Counted from the stretch's first letter, positions 16,989-26,922 are shown. The stretch: DNA of 36,015 bases from an uncultured Pseudomonadota bacterium (GCA_903844665.1 CAIMUS010000128.1:1-36015), one strand, 5' to 3'. The notes: generated from the letters alone by a model not told the origin. Made by a program: numbers and translations.

Positions 16989-17096
16989 GAGATTGAAGAA
17001 ACTGGATGTCGTCGAGCGCATGGATGGCATCGCTCTTGCCTTCCAGTACCACCCAGTAAGCGATTCTTAGCCCGGCGCCCTGCTGGATCGAAAAGA
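16975..17096 (-). pseudogene. C-terminal gene remnant, family not recognised
   Basis: The minus strand reads protein-like sequence (RIAYWVVLEGK, then SDAIHALDDIQFLQSL) to a TAA at 16975-16977, with well-behaved codon use. Upstream it runs straight into a palindromic repeat at 17098-17118 and no start codon or N-terminal domain is found. It overlaps the end of the PAP2-like gene. The likely reading is the 3' remnant of a deleted gene bordered by a repeat. Confidence 0.35.
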
Positions 17097-17097
17097 T

Positions 17098-17118
17098 GGC
17101 GCGTAGGACGCATCCTAC
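17098..17118. repeat. Short palindromic repeat
   Basis: GTAGGA and TCCTAC pair around a CGCA loop at 17103-17118. The 13-mer GCGTAGGACGCAT here (17101-17113) also occurs at 462-474, so this is a second copy of that dispersed repeat, again next to a broken gene. Confidence 0.5.
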
Positions 17119-17231
17119 AAAATCTGCCAACGATAATGGCCACACTGAGCAAACTGAACTTGGACAGTGCAGCAAAGGTGCATGAAGAACATATAGAAGA
17201 AGTGGTCAAAATTCAACACTCTAGGCTACCA

Positions 17232-18194
17232 CTAATGCCGATAGTTCCATAATAAACGTGCCATAAAACGAGTCGGCTGTGCATCCCAAGGAGTAAAGCG
17301 CGGCAGTTGCCAGGGATCGGTTTGCAGCGTAATTCCCCCCCAGTTTGTCGATACGGCAGCAACAAAGCCTAAATCCTGCACCATCTCTCTATGCTCCGGT
17401 AGATAATCCTGACCCAATTTGCCATTGGGATAGGCGAACAGGTTAACCTTTTGTCCGAGCAGTTCCTCCAGATATTGCTTGCTGGTGGCGATTTCCCACC
17501 GGGCCGTCGGGTGATCCAGCCGGGCAAGAATGGGATGATTCACGGTATGGGCGCCGATTTCCATACCTGCCGCTTGTAATTCACGCACCTGTTGGGCAGT
17601 AAGCATTAACTTGTCAGGCAACGGTGTGGCAACCAGAGAAGCCAGGTAACGAACCCGCTCCTCCCTCTGTTGAAAGGGTAGATACTTCAGTAGCTGAATG
17701 AGCCGTATAGCCACATCGTTCCGTTCCTGCCAACCATCCAGGCGGTAACTGCCAAGGCCCTGCTCGCTAAGATCCAGGATGCCGGCGGGTAGACAGCGAA
17801 GTGCTTCTATTACGGTATCATTCCACATCCGGCCACCATCCAGATAACCGGTAGCGATAAAGAAGGTGGCGGGTACGCCTAGGGTTTGCAGAATCGGCAA
17901 AGCGACCTCGAGGTTATCGGCATAGCCATCATCGAAGGTCACACAAACCGCCCGTGCGGGCAGGTTGCTCTCACGCAGCAGGCGCAGCGCCAGGGTGAGC
18001 GGCAGTACCCTGAAATAACGGGCCAGCAGTTGTATATGCCAGCTAAAAGTGGCTGCATCCACCTCACCGGGACGCATGGGATCCGGTTCAGACAGCACCC
18101 GATGATAGATCAAAATAGAGAGCCTTCCCCTCCTGCCACCCGTCGCCAGCCAGGAACCCAGGTATTTCAACAAAGTAAGTTGTATTGCGGCCAT
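17232..18194 (-). CDS. Polysaccharide deacetylase family protein (CE4)
   Basis: This 320-residue NodB-homology protein has YHRVL at residue 30, the metal-binding TFDDGYADN near 89-97 and HTVNHPILARL near 217-227, the usual CE4 aspartate and histidine motifs. No signal peptide is apparent, so it is probably cytoplasmic or membrane-associated. It is the last gene of the XrtA locus, 27 bases after the ligase-like gene. It probably N-deacetylates a sugar in the exopolysaccharide or its precursor. It differs from the DUF3473 deacetylase in the same locus. Confidence 0.88.
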   Translation of the reverse strand: MAAIQLTLLKYLGSWLATGGRRGRLSILIYHRVLSEPDPMRPGEVDAATFSWHIQLLARYFRVLPLTLALRLLRESNLPARAVCVTFDDGYADNLEVALPILQTLGVPATFFIATGYLDGGRMWNDTVIEALRCLPAGILDLSEQGLGSYRLDGWQERNDVAIRLIQLLKYLPFQQREERVRYLASLVATPLPDKLMLTAQQVRELQAAGMEIGAHTVNHPILARLDHPTARWEIATSKQYLEELLGQKVNLFAYPNGKLGQDYLPEHREMVQDLGFVAAVSTNWGGITLQTDPWQLPRFTPWDAQPTRFMARLLWNYRH

Positions 18195-18221
18195 CGTCTC
18201 GCCCTGCTGCCTGTCGCTATG

Positions 18222-19556
18222 TTAACGACCGAGAACAGCTTTGGTATCCTGCAAAGTTCCTGACCATTGATATCGATTACCTTCGATTTTCTCGGTTGCT
18301 TTACTATGCTCTTCCGCTATCGTCCTGCCCAATACCATGATAGCGACCAGATGCCAGGGGAGATCAAAGTAAGCTAAAGTATGGAAAGTACCTCCTGTAC
18401 AGTAAGCAATCAATCCAAGCTGCACCATTTTTGTAAGATTCGCAAGCCATTCCAAATCGGGCTGCCCGCGGCACTGGCGAATAGTCCGGCTTCCTGTTCG
18501 CCATGCCATGAAAAGAATGGTGACGAACATACCCAGGCCAGGCCAACCATGCTCGGCCAGTGTGGAAAAATAGATACTATGAACAGCAGCAGCATAGCCA
18601 GGAGGTGCATCAGAGGAATATAGTTGATAGGTTAAAGTGCTCCAGGGACTAAACCCGGCGCCCATAGGTCTATGTTGAACCAGATTTAGAGTCATCTTCC
18701 ACTGGATGATACGATCCTGAGCAGAGCCTTCACGTTTCCCCTCCTCGTTCGTCGTATAAATACTGGTCATACGATCATGCCAGGATTGGGGCATGAAGGC
18801 AAACAGCGCAGGAATTAACAGCATGATAGCAATTACTGTAATCAGTTTATTCTTGGTTTTAAGCCATAGGAAAGCAGCGACTGATAACCCACTTATAAAA
18901 GCAGCACGCGATTGAGAACCCACAATAGATATACTTGTCAATAACATAGAGATTAATAATGCCAGCCGAACCCATCGATTTTGTGAGATGATCCGGAGAT
19001 AATTCATTAAAGGTAGCACGATAGCCAAGGCTAAGGCTAAACCGTTATTATCTTCAATAAAAGTGCCAGGTGGCCCCCAGACATGAAAGTTGCCACCGCT
19101 CTTAAGAGTAAATATTCCTCCCTTAAGACCGTAGTAACCCAAAGATAACACAATAACCCAAATTAACATATTAAGTCGCTCCTTCGATCCCATCAACATA
19201 ATGGTAAAAAATGTTACCAGTTGAATCTTGAGAACCTTGATCAATTGTATATAGGCATCATCAGGAAACATTGCAAATATCGTCGTAAAACACATCCAGG
19301 CAATAAAAAACAGCCATAATACAGTAAGGCCTGTTAAGGGTATCCGCTTGGGTTCTTTAGAAAAGAGCATACCTAACATGGTACTGATAGCCACTACCTG
19401 GGCAAAAGGAAAATTCATGGCCAGCCCCCAGCTTATCCGATGAGGATTCATATAACTGAGCCATGACCAAAGCAATATTCCTACATGCGGTTTGCTGAAA
19501 ACTTGTGGTAAAAAACCGAAAACCATAGCAAACACGAACAAATCTCGCAAAGCCAT
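18222..19556 (-). CDS. Putative O-glycosylation ligase, exosortase A-associated
   Basis: This 444-residue protein has about ten or more membrane segments and the N-terminal block MALRDLFVFAMVFGFLPQVF. Another block, WSWLSYMNPHRISWG near 31-45, is also diagnostic of the exosortase A-associated O-antigen ligase-like family (TIGR03097 type). A large periplasmic loop near 260-320 would hold the Wzy/ligase active site. It is thought to polymerise or transfer polyprenyl-linked glycan. Base composition is more AT-rich than the glycosyltransferase upstream, and a 189-base gap separates them. Confidence 0.88.
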   Translation of the reverse strand: MALRDLFVFAMVFGFLPQVFSKPHVGILLWSWLSYMNPHRISWGLAMNFPFAQVVAISTMLGMLFSKEPKRIPLTGLTVLWLFFIAWMCFTTIFAMFPDDAYIQLIKVLKIQLVTFFTIMLMGSKERLNMLIWVIVLSLGYYGLKGGIFTLKSGGNFHVWGPPGTFIEDNNGLALALAIVLPLMNYLRIISQNRWVRLALLISMLLTSISIVGSQSRAAFISGLSVAAFLWLKTKNKLITVIAIMLLIPALFAFMPQSWHDRMTSIYTTNEEGKREGSAQDRIIQWKMTLNLVQHRPMGAGFSPWSTLTYQLYSSDAPPGYAAAVHSIYFSTLAEHGWPGLGMFVTILFMAWRTGSRTIRQCRGQPDLEWLANLTKMVQLGLIAYCTGGTFHTLAYFDLPWHLVAIMVLGRTIAEEHSKATEKIEGNRYQWSGTLQDTKAVLGR

Positions 19557-19745
19557 AATTATTTCTTCTACTGTTAAGCGTGGTTCAGCTCTGGCGGCTG
19601 TAGTGATTGGTCAGTTTAACTTGGCTTTTTCCGCCATTAGGAAATCGTTCTGCCAGCAGACAACCGGGCTGCCGGTCAGCCTGGCCACAGCGCCAGCAGG
19701 CGACGAGATCAATTCGCCTAATACGGCCTTTGCACATCGACCGGG

Positions 19746-20957
19746 TCATACATCCCTGCCCAGGACGGCTCCATATACCTGCCGGTAGCGGGCAACGCTA
19801 TTGAACCAGCTACGCTCGCCCTCCACAAAGCGGCGGGCGGCGGCTTTGAGCTTTGGCCAGTGCTGGGGGCGCGCCAGGAGATCCACAATACCGGCCGCCA
19901 GTTCCGCCGCATCGCCGGCGCGGAATAATACACCCGTTTCACCATCGCGGATGAGTTCCCGGTGGCCGCCGACATCGGAGGCCACCACCAGCCTGCCCTG
20001 CGCCATGGCCTCGAGCGGCTTGAGCGGAGTGACCAGTTCGGTTAAACGGATGGCGAGCCGGGGATAGACCAGTATATCGATAAGATCGTAGTAGCGCTGC
20101 ACTTCAGCATGGGGGACACGACCGGTAAAGATCACCTTGTCGGCGATACCCCGCTCCTCGGCCAGGCGTTTGAGAAAAGCCTCCTGAGGACCACCGCCTA
20201 CCAGCAGTACCCTGACATTGCTCACCTTGGCCAGCACCAGCGGCAGGGCCTCCAACAGCAGCGGCAAGCCCTCATAGGCGTAGAACGAACCGATAAAACC
20301 CAGTACCCGGGCATTCGCCAGTTCCAGTTGGCGTTGCAGCGCCAGATCGGGGGCCTCGCCGGTGGAGAATTGTTCAATATCCACCGCATTCGGAATGACT
20401 GTCACTTTGGCCGCCGGGATACCCCGTTCGATGATATCGCCGCGCAGCCCCTCGCAAATCGTCGTGACATGGTTGACCCGTCGATACACCCAGGTTTCCA
20501 GCGCCCGGGTCGCGCGATAGCGCCAACCGCCCGCCGCGGCAGTACCATGATCGACCGCGGCGTCTTCCCAAAAGGCCCGCACTTCGTAGACGACCGGAAT
20601 GCCCCACTTGCGCCCGATATAGAGCGCGGGAATGGCGTTCAGCACCGGAGAATGCGCATGCAAAATATCAGGTCGATGCAGCCGGACGACTTGTTCAATG
20701 CGCCTGGCCAGCGCGTTCATCAGTACCAACTCACCCAGGATGGGAAATTGCGCCAGGTTTCCCCGACCGGACAGGGTACGGTAGAAATGCCAGCCCTCGA
20801 TCGTCTCTTCCCACTGCCGGCAATTTTCCTGCTTGGGGCTGGTCAGATGGATAGTTTCCCAATGCAGGCGGCGCTGCTCATTCAAGATGGCCAGGGTGCG
20901 GAAAGTGTAACCACTGTGAAGCGGAATGGAATGATCGAGAATGTGCAGAATTCGCAT
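19746..20957 (-). CDS. Exosortase A-associated GT4 glycosyltransferase
   Basis: This 403-residue GT-B fold enzyme of the GT4 family has an N-terminus MRILHILDHSIPLHSGYTFR. It also carries HAHSPVLNAIPAL near 119 and the C-terminal PRLAIRLTELVTPLKPLEAM block containing the E-x7-E-like nucleotide-sugar site. It fits the PEP-CTERM/exosortase A-associated glycosyltransferase family (TIGR04063 type). It is cytoplasmic, building the repeat unit on the lipid carrier. It is 33 bases downstream of the asparagine synthase-like gene. Confidence 0.9.
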   Translation of the reverse strand: MRILHILDHSIPLHSGYTFRTLAILNEQRRLHWETIHLTSPKQENCRQWEETIEGWHFYRTLSGRGNLAQFPILGELVLMNALARRIEQVVRLHRPDILHAHSPVLNAIPALYIGRKWGIPVVYEVRAFWEDAAVDHGTAAAGGWRYRATRALETWVYRRVNHVTTICEGLRGDIIERGIPAAKVTVIPNAVDIEQFSTGEAPDLALQRQLELANARVLGFIGSFYAYEGLPLLLEALPLVLAKVSNVRVLLVGGGPQEAFLKRLAEERGIADKVIFTGRVPHAEVQRYYDLIDILVYPRLAIRLTELVTPLKPLEAMAQGRLVVASDVGGHRELIRDGETGVLFRAGDAAELAAGIVDLLARPQHWPKLKAAARRFVEGERSWFNSVARYRQVYGAVLGRDV

Positions 20958-20990
20958 ACTGGAAATCGGACCTGTTTCTCTGCGTTGCGC

Positions 20991-22892
20991 TCAGACCCGA
21001 AAATTGCCCAACCGCCGTAAGAACGCTTCGAACATCAACAGGGTCCACAACGCGGCGCTGTTATCGCGTTGTCCCGTTCGATGCTGATCCACCAGGTGTT
21101 GCAAGAAATCCGGATTGAACAGGCCACTTTCCGCCAGTAGCGGTCCCAACACCGCATCCCGCACTCGCGTCCGCAGCGGACCGCGGAACCAACTGGCCAA
21201 AGGCACTGCAAAACCCATCTTGGGACGATACAGAATGGTATCCGGCAAATAGGGGCGCAAGGCTTTTTTGAAGAGATATTTGCCTTCCCGACCCCGCAGC
21301 TTCCAGGACGGCGGCAGCCCGGAAAGCCACTCGACCAGGGGATGATCCAGCAGCGGCACCCGCACTTCCAAGGCATGGGCCATGCTGGCCCGGTCTACCT
21401 TGGTCAGGATATCGCCCGCCAGATAGGTTTTCAGGTCCAGATACTGCACCAGGGAAAGTGAATCCTCGGTGGGAGCACGCCGGGCATGTTCCCGCAGCAC
21501 CTCGACCGCCTGATAGCCTTGTAATTGTCGACGGAAGGAGGCGCTGAACAACTGCTGCCGCAAGGGATCCCCCAGAATGGAAACACTATGAAAATAGCCT
21601 TCGATGCTGTCCCTGGCCAGCGCCTCGAGCGTGGCTTTGGCCCGGAATGGTTTGGGCGCCCAGTCCGCCTTGGGATAGATCCGTCCGAGCCAACCGAACA
21701 AGGGACGGCGTACCCCTAAGGGCAGCAACCCCCGCACCCGCTCTTCGTAAGTATGCCAGCGATAGCGGCGATAGCCGGCCAGGTTCTCGTCACCGCCATC
21801 CCCGGACAGCGCCACCGTCACCTGCCGTCGAGCCAGCTCGCAGACGCGATAGGTCGGCAAGGCCGAACTATCGGCGTAAGGCTCGTCATAGAGCTCCGCC
21901 AGCCGTTCGACCAAGGCGAAGTCATTCGGATCCACCGCTTCGACCCGGTGGTCGGTATGGTAGCGTTCAGCCACTTGGGCGGCATAGGCGGACTCATTAA
22001 ACTGAGGATCGCCAAAGCTGATCGAGCAGGTCTTGACCGGATCGCTGGATAGCCCCGCCATCATGGCCACCACCGCGCTCGAATCCACCCCACCCGAGAG
22101 AAAGGCGCCCAGCGGTACCTCCGCAATCAAGCGAATGCTGACGGCCTCCCGCAGACGGTGCAGCAATTCTTCACCGACATCTTCTTCAGTGCCGACAGGC
22201 ACCGGTTTAAAGGGTACATCCCAGTAACAGCGCGGCGGTGGGAGCGGTTGCCGCCGGCGCACCACCAGCGTATGCGCCGGCGGCAGCTTCAGGGCATGAC
22301 GCAGAATGGTTTTGGGTTCAGGCACATAACCATAGGCGAAGTAGTCTTCGACAGCCTGCGGCTCGATCTCCCGGGGCAGTTCCGGATGGGTCAATAGCGC
22401 TTTCAGCTCGGAACCAAAGAGCAACTGACCATTGGGGAGAAGGGCATAATAAAGGGGTTTGATACCCAGCCGGTCGCGTCCCAAAAAGAGGGTTTCCCGG
22501 TTACGGTCCCAGACGGCAAAAGCGAACATGCCGCGAAATCGGGTTACACAGGTCTCGCCCCACTGTTCCCAGGCATGAACGATCACTTCGGTGTCGCAGT
22601 GGGTACGGAAGGTATGTCCCAGCGCCTGCAATTCCTCGCTCAATCCCTGGAAATTATAGATTTCCCCGTTGTAGACCACGACCACGGAGCCGTCTTCGTT
22701 GAACAGGGGCTGCTGCCCGCTGGAGAGATCGATGATAGAGAGACGGCGGTGACCCAATCCCACTCCAGGCTCACGGTGCAGCCCGCCTTCATCGGGTCCC
22801 CGATGATGCTGGGACTCATTCATCCGGTTGAGCAGCGCTTGGTCTATTGCCGTGGTGGCGCGTGTGTCGAAAATCCCGGTGATGCCGCACAT
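20991..22892 (-). CDS. Asparagine synthase-like amidotransferase, XrtA-associated
   Basis: This 633-residue protein has an N-terminal class II glutamine amidotransferase domain with Cys2 (MCGITGIFD). Its RGPDEGG, YNGEIYNF and CDTEVIVHAWEQWG blocks match. The C-terminal ATP-pyrophosphatase domain carries the P-loop FLSGGVDSSAVVA near residue 265. This is asparagine synthase (AsnB) architecture in the exosortase A-associated clade (TIGR03108 type). In this setting it probably amidates a carboxylated sugar of the polysaccharide instead of making asparagine, though this is inferred from context. Confidence 0.93.
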   Translation of the reverse strand: MCGITGIFDTRATTAIDQALLNRMNESQHHRGPDEGGLHREPGVGLGHRRLSIIDLSSGQQPLFNEDGSVVVVYNGEIYNFQGLSEELQALGHTFRTHCDTEVIVHAWEQWGETCVTRFRGMFAFAVWDRNRETLFLGRDRLGIKPLYYALLPNGQLLFGSELKALLTHPELPREIEPQAVEDYFAYGYVPEPKTILRHALKLPPAHTLVVRRRQPLPPPRCYWDVPFKPVPVGTEEDVGEELLHRLREAVSIRLIAEVPLGAFLSGGVDSSAVVAMMAGLSSDPVKTCSISFGDPQFNESAYAAQVAERYHTDHRVEAVDPNDFALVERLAELYDEPYADSSALPTYRVCELARRQVTVALSGDGGDENLAGYRRYRWHTYEERVRGLLPLGVRRPLFGWLGRIYPKADWAPKPFRAKATLEALARDSIEGYFHSVSILGDPLRQQLFSASFRRQLQGYQAVEVLREHARRAPTEDSLSLVQYLDLKTYLAGDILTKVDRASMAHALEVRVPLLDHPLVEWLSGLPPSWKLRGREGKYLFKKALRPYLPDTILYRPKMGFAVPLASWFRGPLRTRVRDAVLGPLLAESGLFNPDFLQHLVDQHRTGQRDNSAALWTLLMFEAFLRRLGNFRV

Positions 22893-22970
22893 GCCTGTTG
22901 CAACCTCAGTTTTGTCTGGTGATAAGAGTCAGGAGTACCGGCGCGCAGGACGGCGCTGGCAACCGTGCTA

Positions 22971-24575
22971 TCAGCCGCCCGCCTTGCGGCCAGGCTGAGA
23001 CTGCCCTTGGTTTTGTCTTGCCAAAGTCGCTTCGATCTGACCGGCCATGCTATCCAGGAACTGCTGTAACAAAGCTTCGGCATCGGCGGGCTGGACCTGA
23101 TAATCAGCGGCTACCGCCACTATGGCGGAACCTCGCCGGGATCCACTAAAGCTATCCCAAGCCTCCAGCAATTTAGCCAGATAGGGCGAAGTGGTGGTTT
23201 TTCCTCCTATCCAATACCAGTGCCAGATCAGCCGTTTACGGTTAGCTGAGCCGACCCGGGTCGCCACCAGAGTCTGCCTGCCAGTAGCGAGCGGCGCCGT
23301 CATGTTCTGCTCACCCACATAAACCCAACGTTTACCATCATAGAGCGCATTACCGGAACTGACCAGCTTGGCGTCCTGGCGCTGCCGGCGGTAATAAGCG
23401 ATATAGAGATACACCGGCTGCTCCCGCCAGCGATAGCTGCGCAATAGCGTACCGTCGGCGCCGAGGAAAACCGGTTGCCAGTCACCATCGCCATCCAGCG
23501 GTCCGCTCCAGGGAGCGACCGCGGCGGGCCCGGTTAGCGACACGGGGCCGCTCTGCGAGGCCCCGGCGTTCAACCAGGCTACGCCAGCCGGCCCCAGAGA
23601 CAATACCAGCAGGCAGGCCAGCGCGGTGAAAACGAGCCTGCGGAAAGAAACCGTCGCACCAGGGGGGGTGGCGGCCGGTATCGCGGCACTGGGCCGGGCG
23701 GTGTCAGGAATGGATTCACGCCAGAAAGAGCCGATCCAGAACATCAGCAAAACCACGACCCCGAAGAAAAGCCAGCCATAGATGATATGATCGACGCCGG
23801 TGGCGATCTTGCCATCGCTCAAGTAGGCCAGCATCACGATGCCATAGGCTCGCAAGCCATTGGCGATAATAGGCACCACGAGAGCCATGGCGACAAAGGC
23901 AAGTCGTCGCCAGAGGCTGCGGTAGCTCAAATAGGCATACAGGCAGCCCAACGCCAGCGAGGCGATCAGGTAACGCAGCCCGCTGCACGCTTCGGCCACC
24001 TCGAACTGAGCCGTAGGTAAAACGAGCTGGTAGCCCTCCCAGAAAACGGGTATGCCGGTAAGACGTAACAGGGCGACGCTAAACCATGCCGTAAAATCCT
24101 GTAACGGCAGGGTCAGAAATTCCCCCACCGGCACCGCAAAATAGAGATAGGCCAGAGGAAAGGCAATCGCCCAACTGACCTGCCAGCCCAGCAAGGCAAC
24201 GACGCTGGCCACTACCATGGTCACCAGAGCGAACTGCTGTACCACGATGACTTCGGCCGCATAAGCGGCCAGCCAGGCTATACCCGCCAGGACCAGTAAG
24301 AGCAGCCCCGATGGATTGCTGCGCGGCAGTAATTGCGCCAAGGTGTGACGCCGTTGCCAGATCATGTAGAGCGCTATCGGGACAATCAGCATGCCATGTG
24401 CGTAAGTATCCGAACGCCACCAGATTTCCGCCATGGAAACCGCCGTCTGCCAGTACAACCCGAGCAGAGCGAGTAACGTTATCCCCAGTAACAGCAATGT
24501 CCAAAGCCAGTACCCTGTGGCGATACTGTCTGGCTTCATTACGCGATTCGATAGGTTCCAGCCAATGAAGTGCAT
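22971..24575 (-). CDS. xrtA: Exosortase A fused to an EpsI domain
   Basis: The start at 24575 is chosen because it follows the upstream stop by two bases and has GGAGGAG about ten bases before it; the open frame extends to 24677 without support. Of 534 residues, about 1-290 form a polytopic exosortase with WWRSDTYAHG near 52-61. The catalytic triad is C197 (EACSGLR), R242 (NGLRAYG) and H263 (DHIIYG). Residues from about 310 onward form a periplasmic EpsI domain. XrtA cleaves and transfers proteins bearing a C-terminal PEP-CTERM signal at the inner membrane. The fusion with EpsI is the usual form in EPS loci of this type. Confidence 0.95.
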   Translation of the reverse strand: MHFIGWNLSNRVMKPDSIATGYWLWTLLLLGITLLALLGLYWQTAVSMAEIWWRSDTYAHGMLIVPIALYMIWQRRHTLAQLLPRSNPSGLLLLVLAGIAWLAAYAAEVIVVQQFALVTMVVASVVALLGWQVSWAIAFPLAYLYFAVPVGEFLTLPLQDFTAWFSVALLRLTGIPVFWEGYQLVLPTAQFEVAEACSGLRYLIASLALGCLYAYLSYRSLWRRLAFVAMALVVPIIANGLRAYGIVMLAYLSDGKIATGVDHIIYGWLFFGVVVLLMFWIGSFWRESIPDTARPSAAIPAATPPGATVSFRRLVFTALACLLVLSLGPAGVAWLNAGASQSGPVSLTGPAAVAPWSGPLDGDGDWQPVFLGADGTLLRSYRWREQPVYLYIAYYRRQRQDAKLVSSGNALYDGKRWVYVGEQNMTAPLATGRQTLVATRVGSANRKRLIWHWYWIGGKTTTSPYLAKLLEAWDSFSGSRRGSAIVAVAADYQVQPADAEALLQQFLDSMAGQIEATLARQNQGQSQPGRKAGG

Positions 24576-24577
24576 GG

Positions 24578-25843
24578 TTAGGACGCTCCTCCGGCAAAAT
24601 CGTATACCGCTGCGGCCACTGGCGATGGCAGTTCGCTTTCCAAGAGTTGCCCGAAGCGGTCCAGGTGCACAGGCCAATGGTGATGTTGCAGTACCCAGCG
24701 CCGCCCCAGAGAGACGGAGTCTCGATCCATTTCCGTCAGCATCCGGACGGCAAGATTGGCCAAGTCCTGGGGCGTATCCGCTATCCAGGGTTCCAGCACC
24801 GGACAGGGTAACAAACCGTCGGCGGCGGCGCGGGTAAGCAGGATCGGCTTGGCCATAGCCATGGCTTCCAGGACTTTGTTCTGTACGCCGCGGGCAATGC
24901 GCAAAGGCGCCACCGCCAGTTGCGCGTGCGCCAGATAAGGCCGGATGTCACGCACCGCGCCGATCACCTGCACTCCAGGCAACCGCTCCAGTTGTTGCAC
25001 TGCCGGGCTTGGGCGGGCGCCGACAATGGCGAAATGCGCCGTCGCTATTCGCTGGCGTATCCCAGGGAGCACCTCCCGGGCAAACCAACAAACGGCATCG
25101 ATATTAGCCCAGTAATCCATGGCGCCGGTAAACACCATGACCGGAGTGGCCGCCGGTAAGTAGGGATCGGGATAGTCCAGTTCAGGGTTGAAGAAATTGC
25201 TGTCCACACCGTTGCTGATGGATACGATCCGGGCAGCGGCGTGAGGGGCCAGTTTACGAAACAGGCCGGCTTCCTCGGTGGTCACGAATACGCTGGCGCC
25301 AAACTCCGCCGCCACCCGCCGCTCGAAGCTTAACAGGGTCCGACTCTCGCGCCGGTACAACCAACTGAGTGGCCAGGGCCGGCGCCGGCTGTATTGCGCC
25401 CATTTGTCGGAATCCACGTCGACAAAATCGATCACCCGGTGCAGATGTCGATAGGCCGGCCCTTCGACATACTGCGCCATGGCCGAGGAAAACACCAGTA
25501 CCCGCCGGATGGCAAAGCGCTGCAATACCTCATCTACCCAGCGCTGCAACCCGGCGTTGCGGTAATACGCCACCGTCAGCGCCCGATTGCTCCACAGACC
25601 GGTAAGGCTGTTTAAGCGCCCCCGGCCGGAGCCGAGGCCGGTGACATGGATTTCCCCACAGAGTGCCCGGACCTCATCGACATAACGCCAATCCTCCGGA
25701 GTATCGATAAAAGTTCCCAGATGCACCCGGTAATGGCGGGCCAGATGCTTGAGCAGATTGAAAGAGCGGATTTTATCGCCTTTATTAGGCGGATAAGGAA
25801 TGCGATGGACCAGAAATAACAGATCTTCCATGCTGACATTCAT
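24578..25843 (-). CDS. XrtA/PEP-CTERM system glycosyltransferase (TIGR03087 type)
   Basis: This GT-B glycosyltransferase begins MNVSMEDLLFLVHRIPYPPN and continues GDKIRSFNLLKHL, the hallmark start of the PEP-CTERM-associated sugar transferase stp1 family. DYWANIDAVCWFAREVLP and the C-terminal APLRIARGVQNKVLEAMAM donor-site block also fit. The ATG at 25843 overlaps the FemAB gene stop as ATGA, so I use it in place of the longer frame to 25906; a second ATG at 25831 is also possible. The length is 421 residues. Confidence 0.9.
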   Translation of the reverse strand: MNVSMEDLLFLVHRIPYPPNKGDKIRSFNLLKHLARHYRVHLGTFIDTPEDWRYVDEVRALCGEIHVTGLGSGRGRLNSLTGLWSNRALTVAYYRNAGLQRWVDEVLQRFAIRRVLVFSSAMAQYVEGPAYRHLHRVIDFVDVDSDKWAQYSRRRPWPLSWLYRRESRTLLSFERRVAAEFGASVFVTTEEAGLFRKLAPHAAARIVSISNGVDSNFFNPELDYPDPYLPAATPVMVFTGAMDYWANIDAVCWFAREVLPGIRQRIATAHFAIVGARPSPAVQQLERLPGVQVIGAVRDIRPYLAHAQLAVAPLRIARGVQNKVLEAMAMAKPILLTRAAADGLLPCPVLEPWIADTPQDLANLAVRMLTEMDRDSVSLGRRWVLQHHHWPVHLDRFGQLLESELPSPVAAAVYDFAGGAS

Positions 25844-26922
25844 CCCAGGTCGCGGGCAATCAGCGGTCCAAGCCAGCGGCTGAGCGGCAAAGGCAGGCGT
25901 TTCCACAAGTCGATGAACAGACGGTATTTTGGATTCGTAGGATTGACGTTGGGCAGTTGCCGGGCCTTTACCAAATGGTACTCATAAAAGAGCGGTTCCG
26001 GCGTAAAACCCCAGTTCTTCTTGAAACTGTAGGAACCGCTGCCCACCTTGCTGCGGCCGTAGTCGAATATCCGGATGCCTTGCTCGCAGGACCGTCGCAG
26101 CAGTTCCCAGTACATAAAATCATTGCCCTTTACCTGACGGGCCAGTTCGGTACCGCCCCCATAGTAAGGCAGTACCTGATCCCGAAAATAGAAACTCAAT
26201 ACACTGGCAACCAGGCTCCCATCCAGGGTTACCGTCAATACCCGACAGTTTTCTCCAAAGACTTCTTTAAGAATCCGAAAATAGCGGCGGGGCAATACCG
26301 GTGTTCCCAGATTACGCACGCTTTCCGAATAAGCGATGAAAAGGCGGTCGATATCGTCATCGTCCTGCGCCGCCAGACCGGCCTCGATACCCTTGCGCAC
26401 CATCGCCCGCTGCTTGCGGGGAATGGCTTTCAGATTGACCTCGGGATCGGGATCGATTGCTTTGCGGAAGCCGACATACAGGTCCTCTTTTACCGGCCAG
26501 GTGGGATGGCGGCGTACCGGATTGCGCATTTCCAGGTAATCCACCGCCAACGACCCGGCGAGCTCACAGGCGGCCCGCTCCAGCGCAACGCGCGCTTCGA
26601 CCGTGCTGGCGGCAATGCCTCCCTGCACGCAAAAAGGCAGCGATATAAGGGCTTTGCCAAATAAACGACTGTTGATGTGGCCAAGCGGCAGCACCCCTTG
26701 AATGACGCCACCAGCCTCGGCATACAGAAAATAGGTGGCATGTCCAAAGGTCCGCTGGATGACCTCCTCCCAGCCGGCGCGATGGAAAAAAGTCGCTTCG
26801 GGGCAGTGGGCCACGAATTCATCCCAGCGCTGCCTGTCCGCTGCCTGTAGAGACTGCACTACGAGGCCGCTTGGCGGTTTGTTTTCCGTGGCGGCGGCAG
26901 GCGGAACTTGATTATCTAGCAT
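25840..26922 (-). CDS. FemAB family XrtA/PEP-CTERM system-associated protein
   Basis: This 360-residue GNAT-fold protein of the FemAB-like type carries WDEFVAHCPEATFFHRAGW near residue 34 and LPYYGGGTELARQVKGNDF near 249. YGRSKVGSGSYSFKKNWGF near 288 is also typical of the exosortase A-linked FemAB subfamily (TIGR03019 type). Relatives transfer aminoacyl groups to peptidoglycan; here an aminoacylation or acylation of the exopolysaccharide is suspected. It overlaps the deacetylase upstream by seven bases and the glycosyltransferase downstream by four. Confidence 0.9.
   Translation of the reverse strand: MLDNQVPPAAATENKPPSGLVVQSLQAADRQRWDEFVAHCPEATFFHRAGWEEVIQRTFGHATYFLYAEAGGVIQGVLPLGHINSRLFGKALISLPFCVQGGIAASTVEARVALERAACELAGSLAVDYLEMRNPVRRHPTWPVKEDLYVGFRKAIDPDPEVNLKAIPRKQRAMVRKGIEAGLAAQDDDDIDRLFIAYSESVRNLGTPVLPRRYFRILKEVFGENCRVLTVTLDGSLVASVLSFYFRDQVLPYYGGGTELARQVKGNDFMYWELLRRSCEQGIRIFDYGRSKVGSGSYSFKKNWGFTPEPLFYEYHLVKARQLPNVNPTNPKYRLFIDLWKRLPLPLSRWLGPLIARDLG

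Noticed and set aside
17136-17252. 38-residue plus-strand frame starting MATLSKLNLDSAAK
   Set aside because: No ribosome binding site, overlaps the end of the deacetylase gene and no family recognised; it could be real but there is no support.
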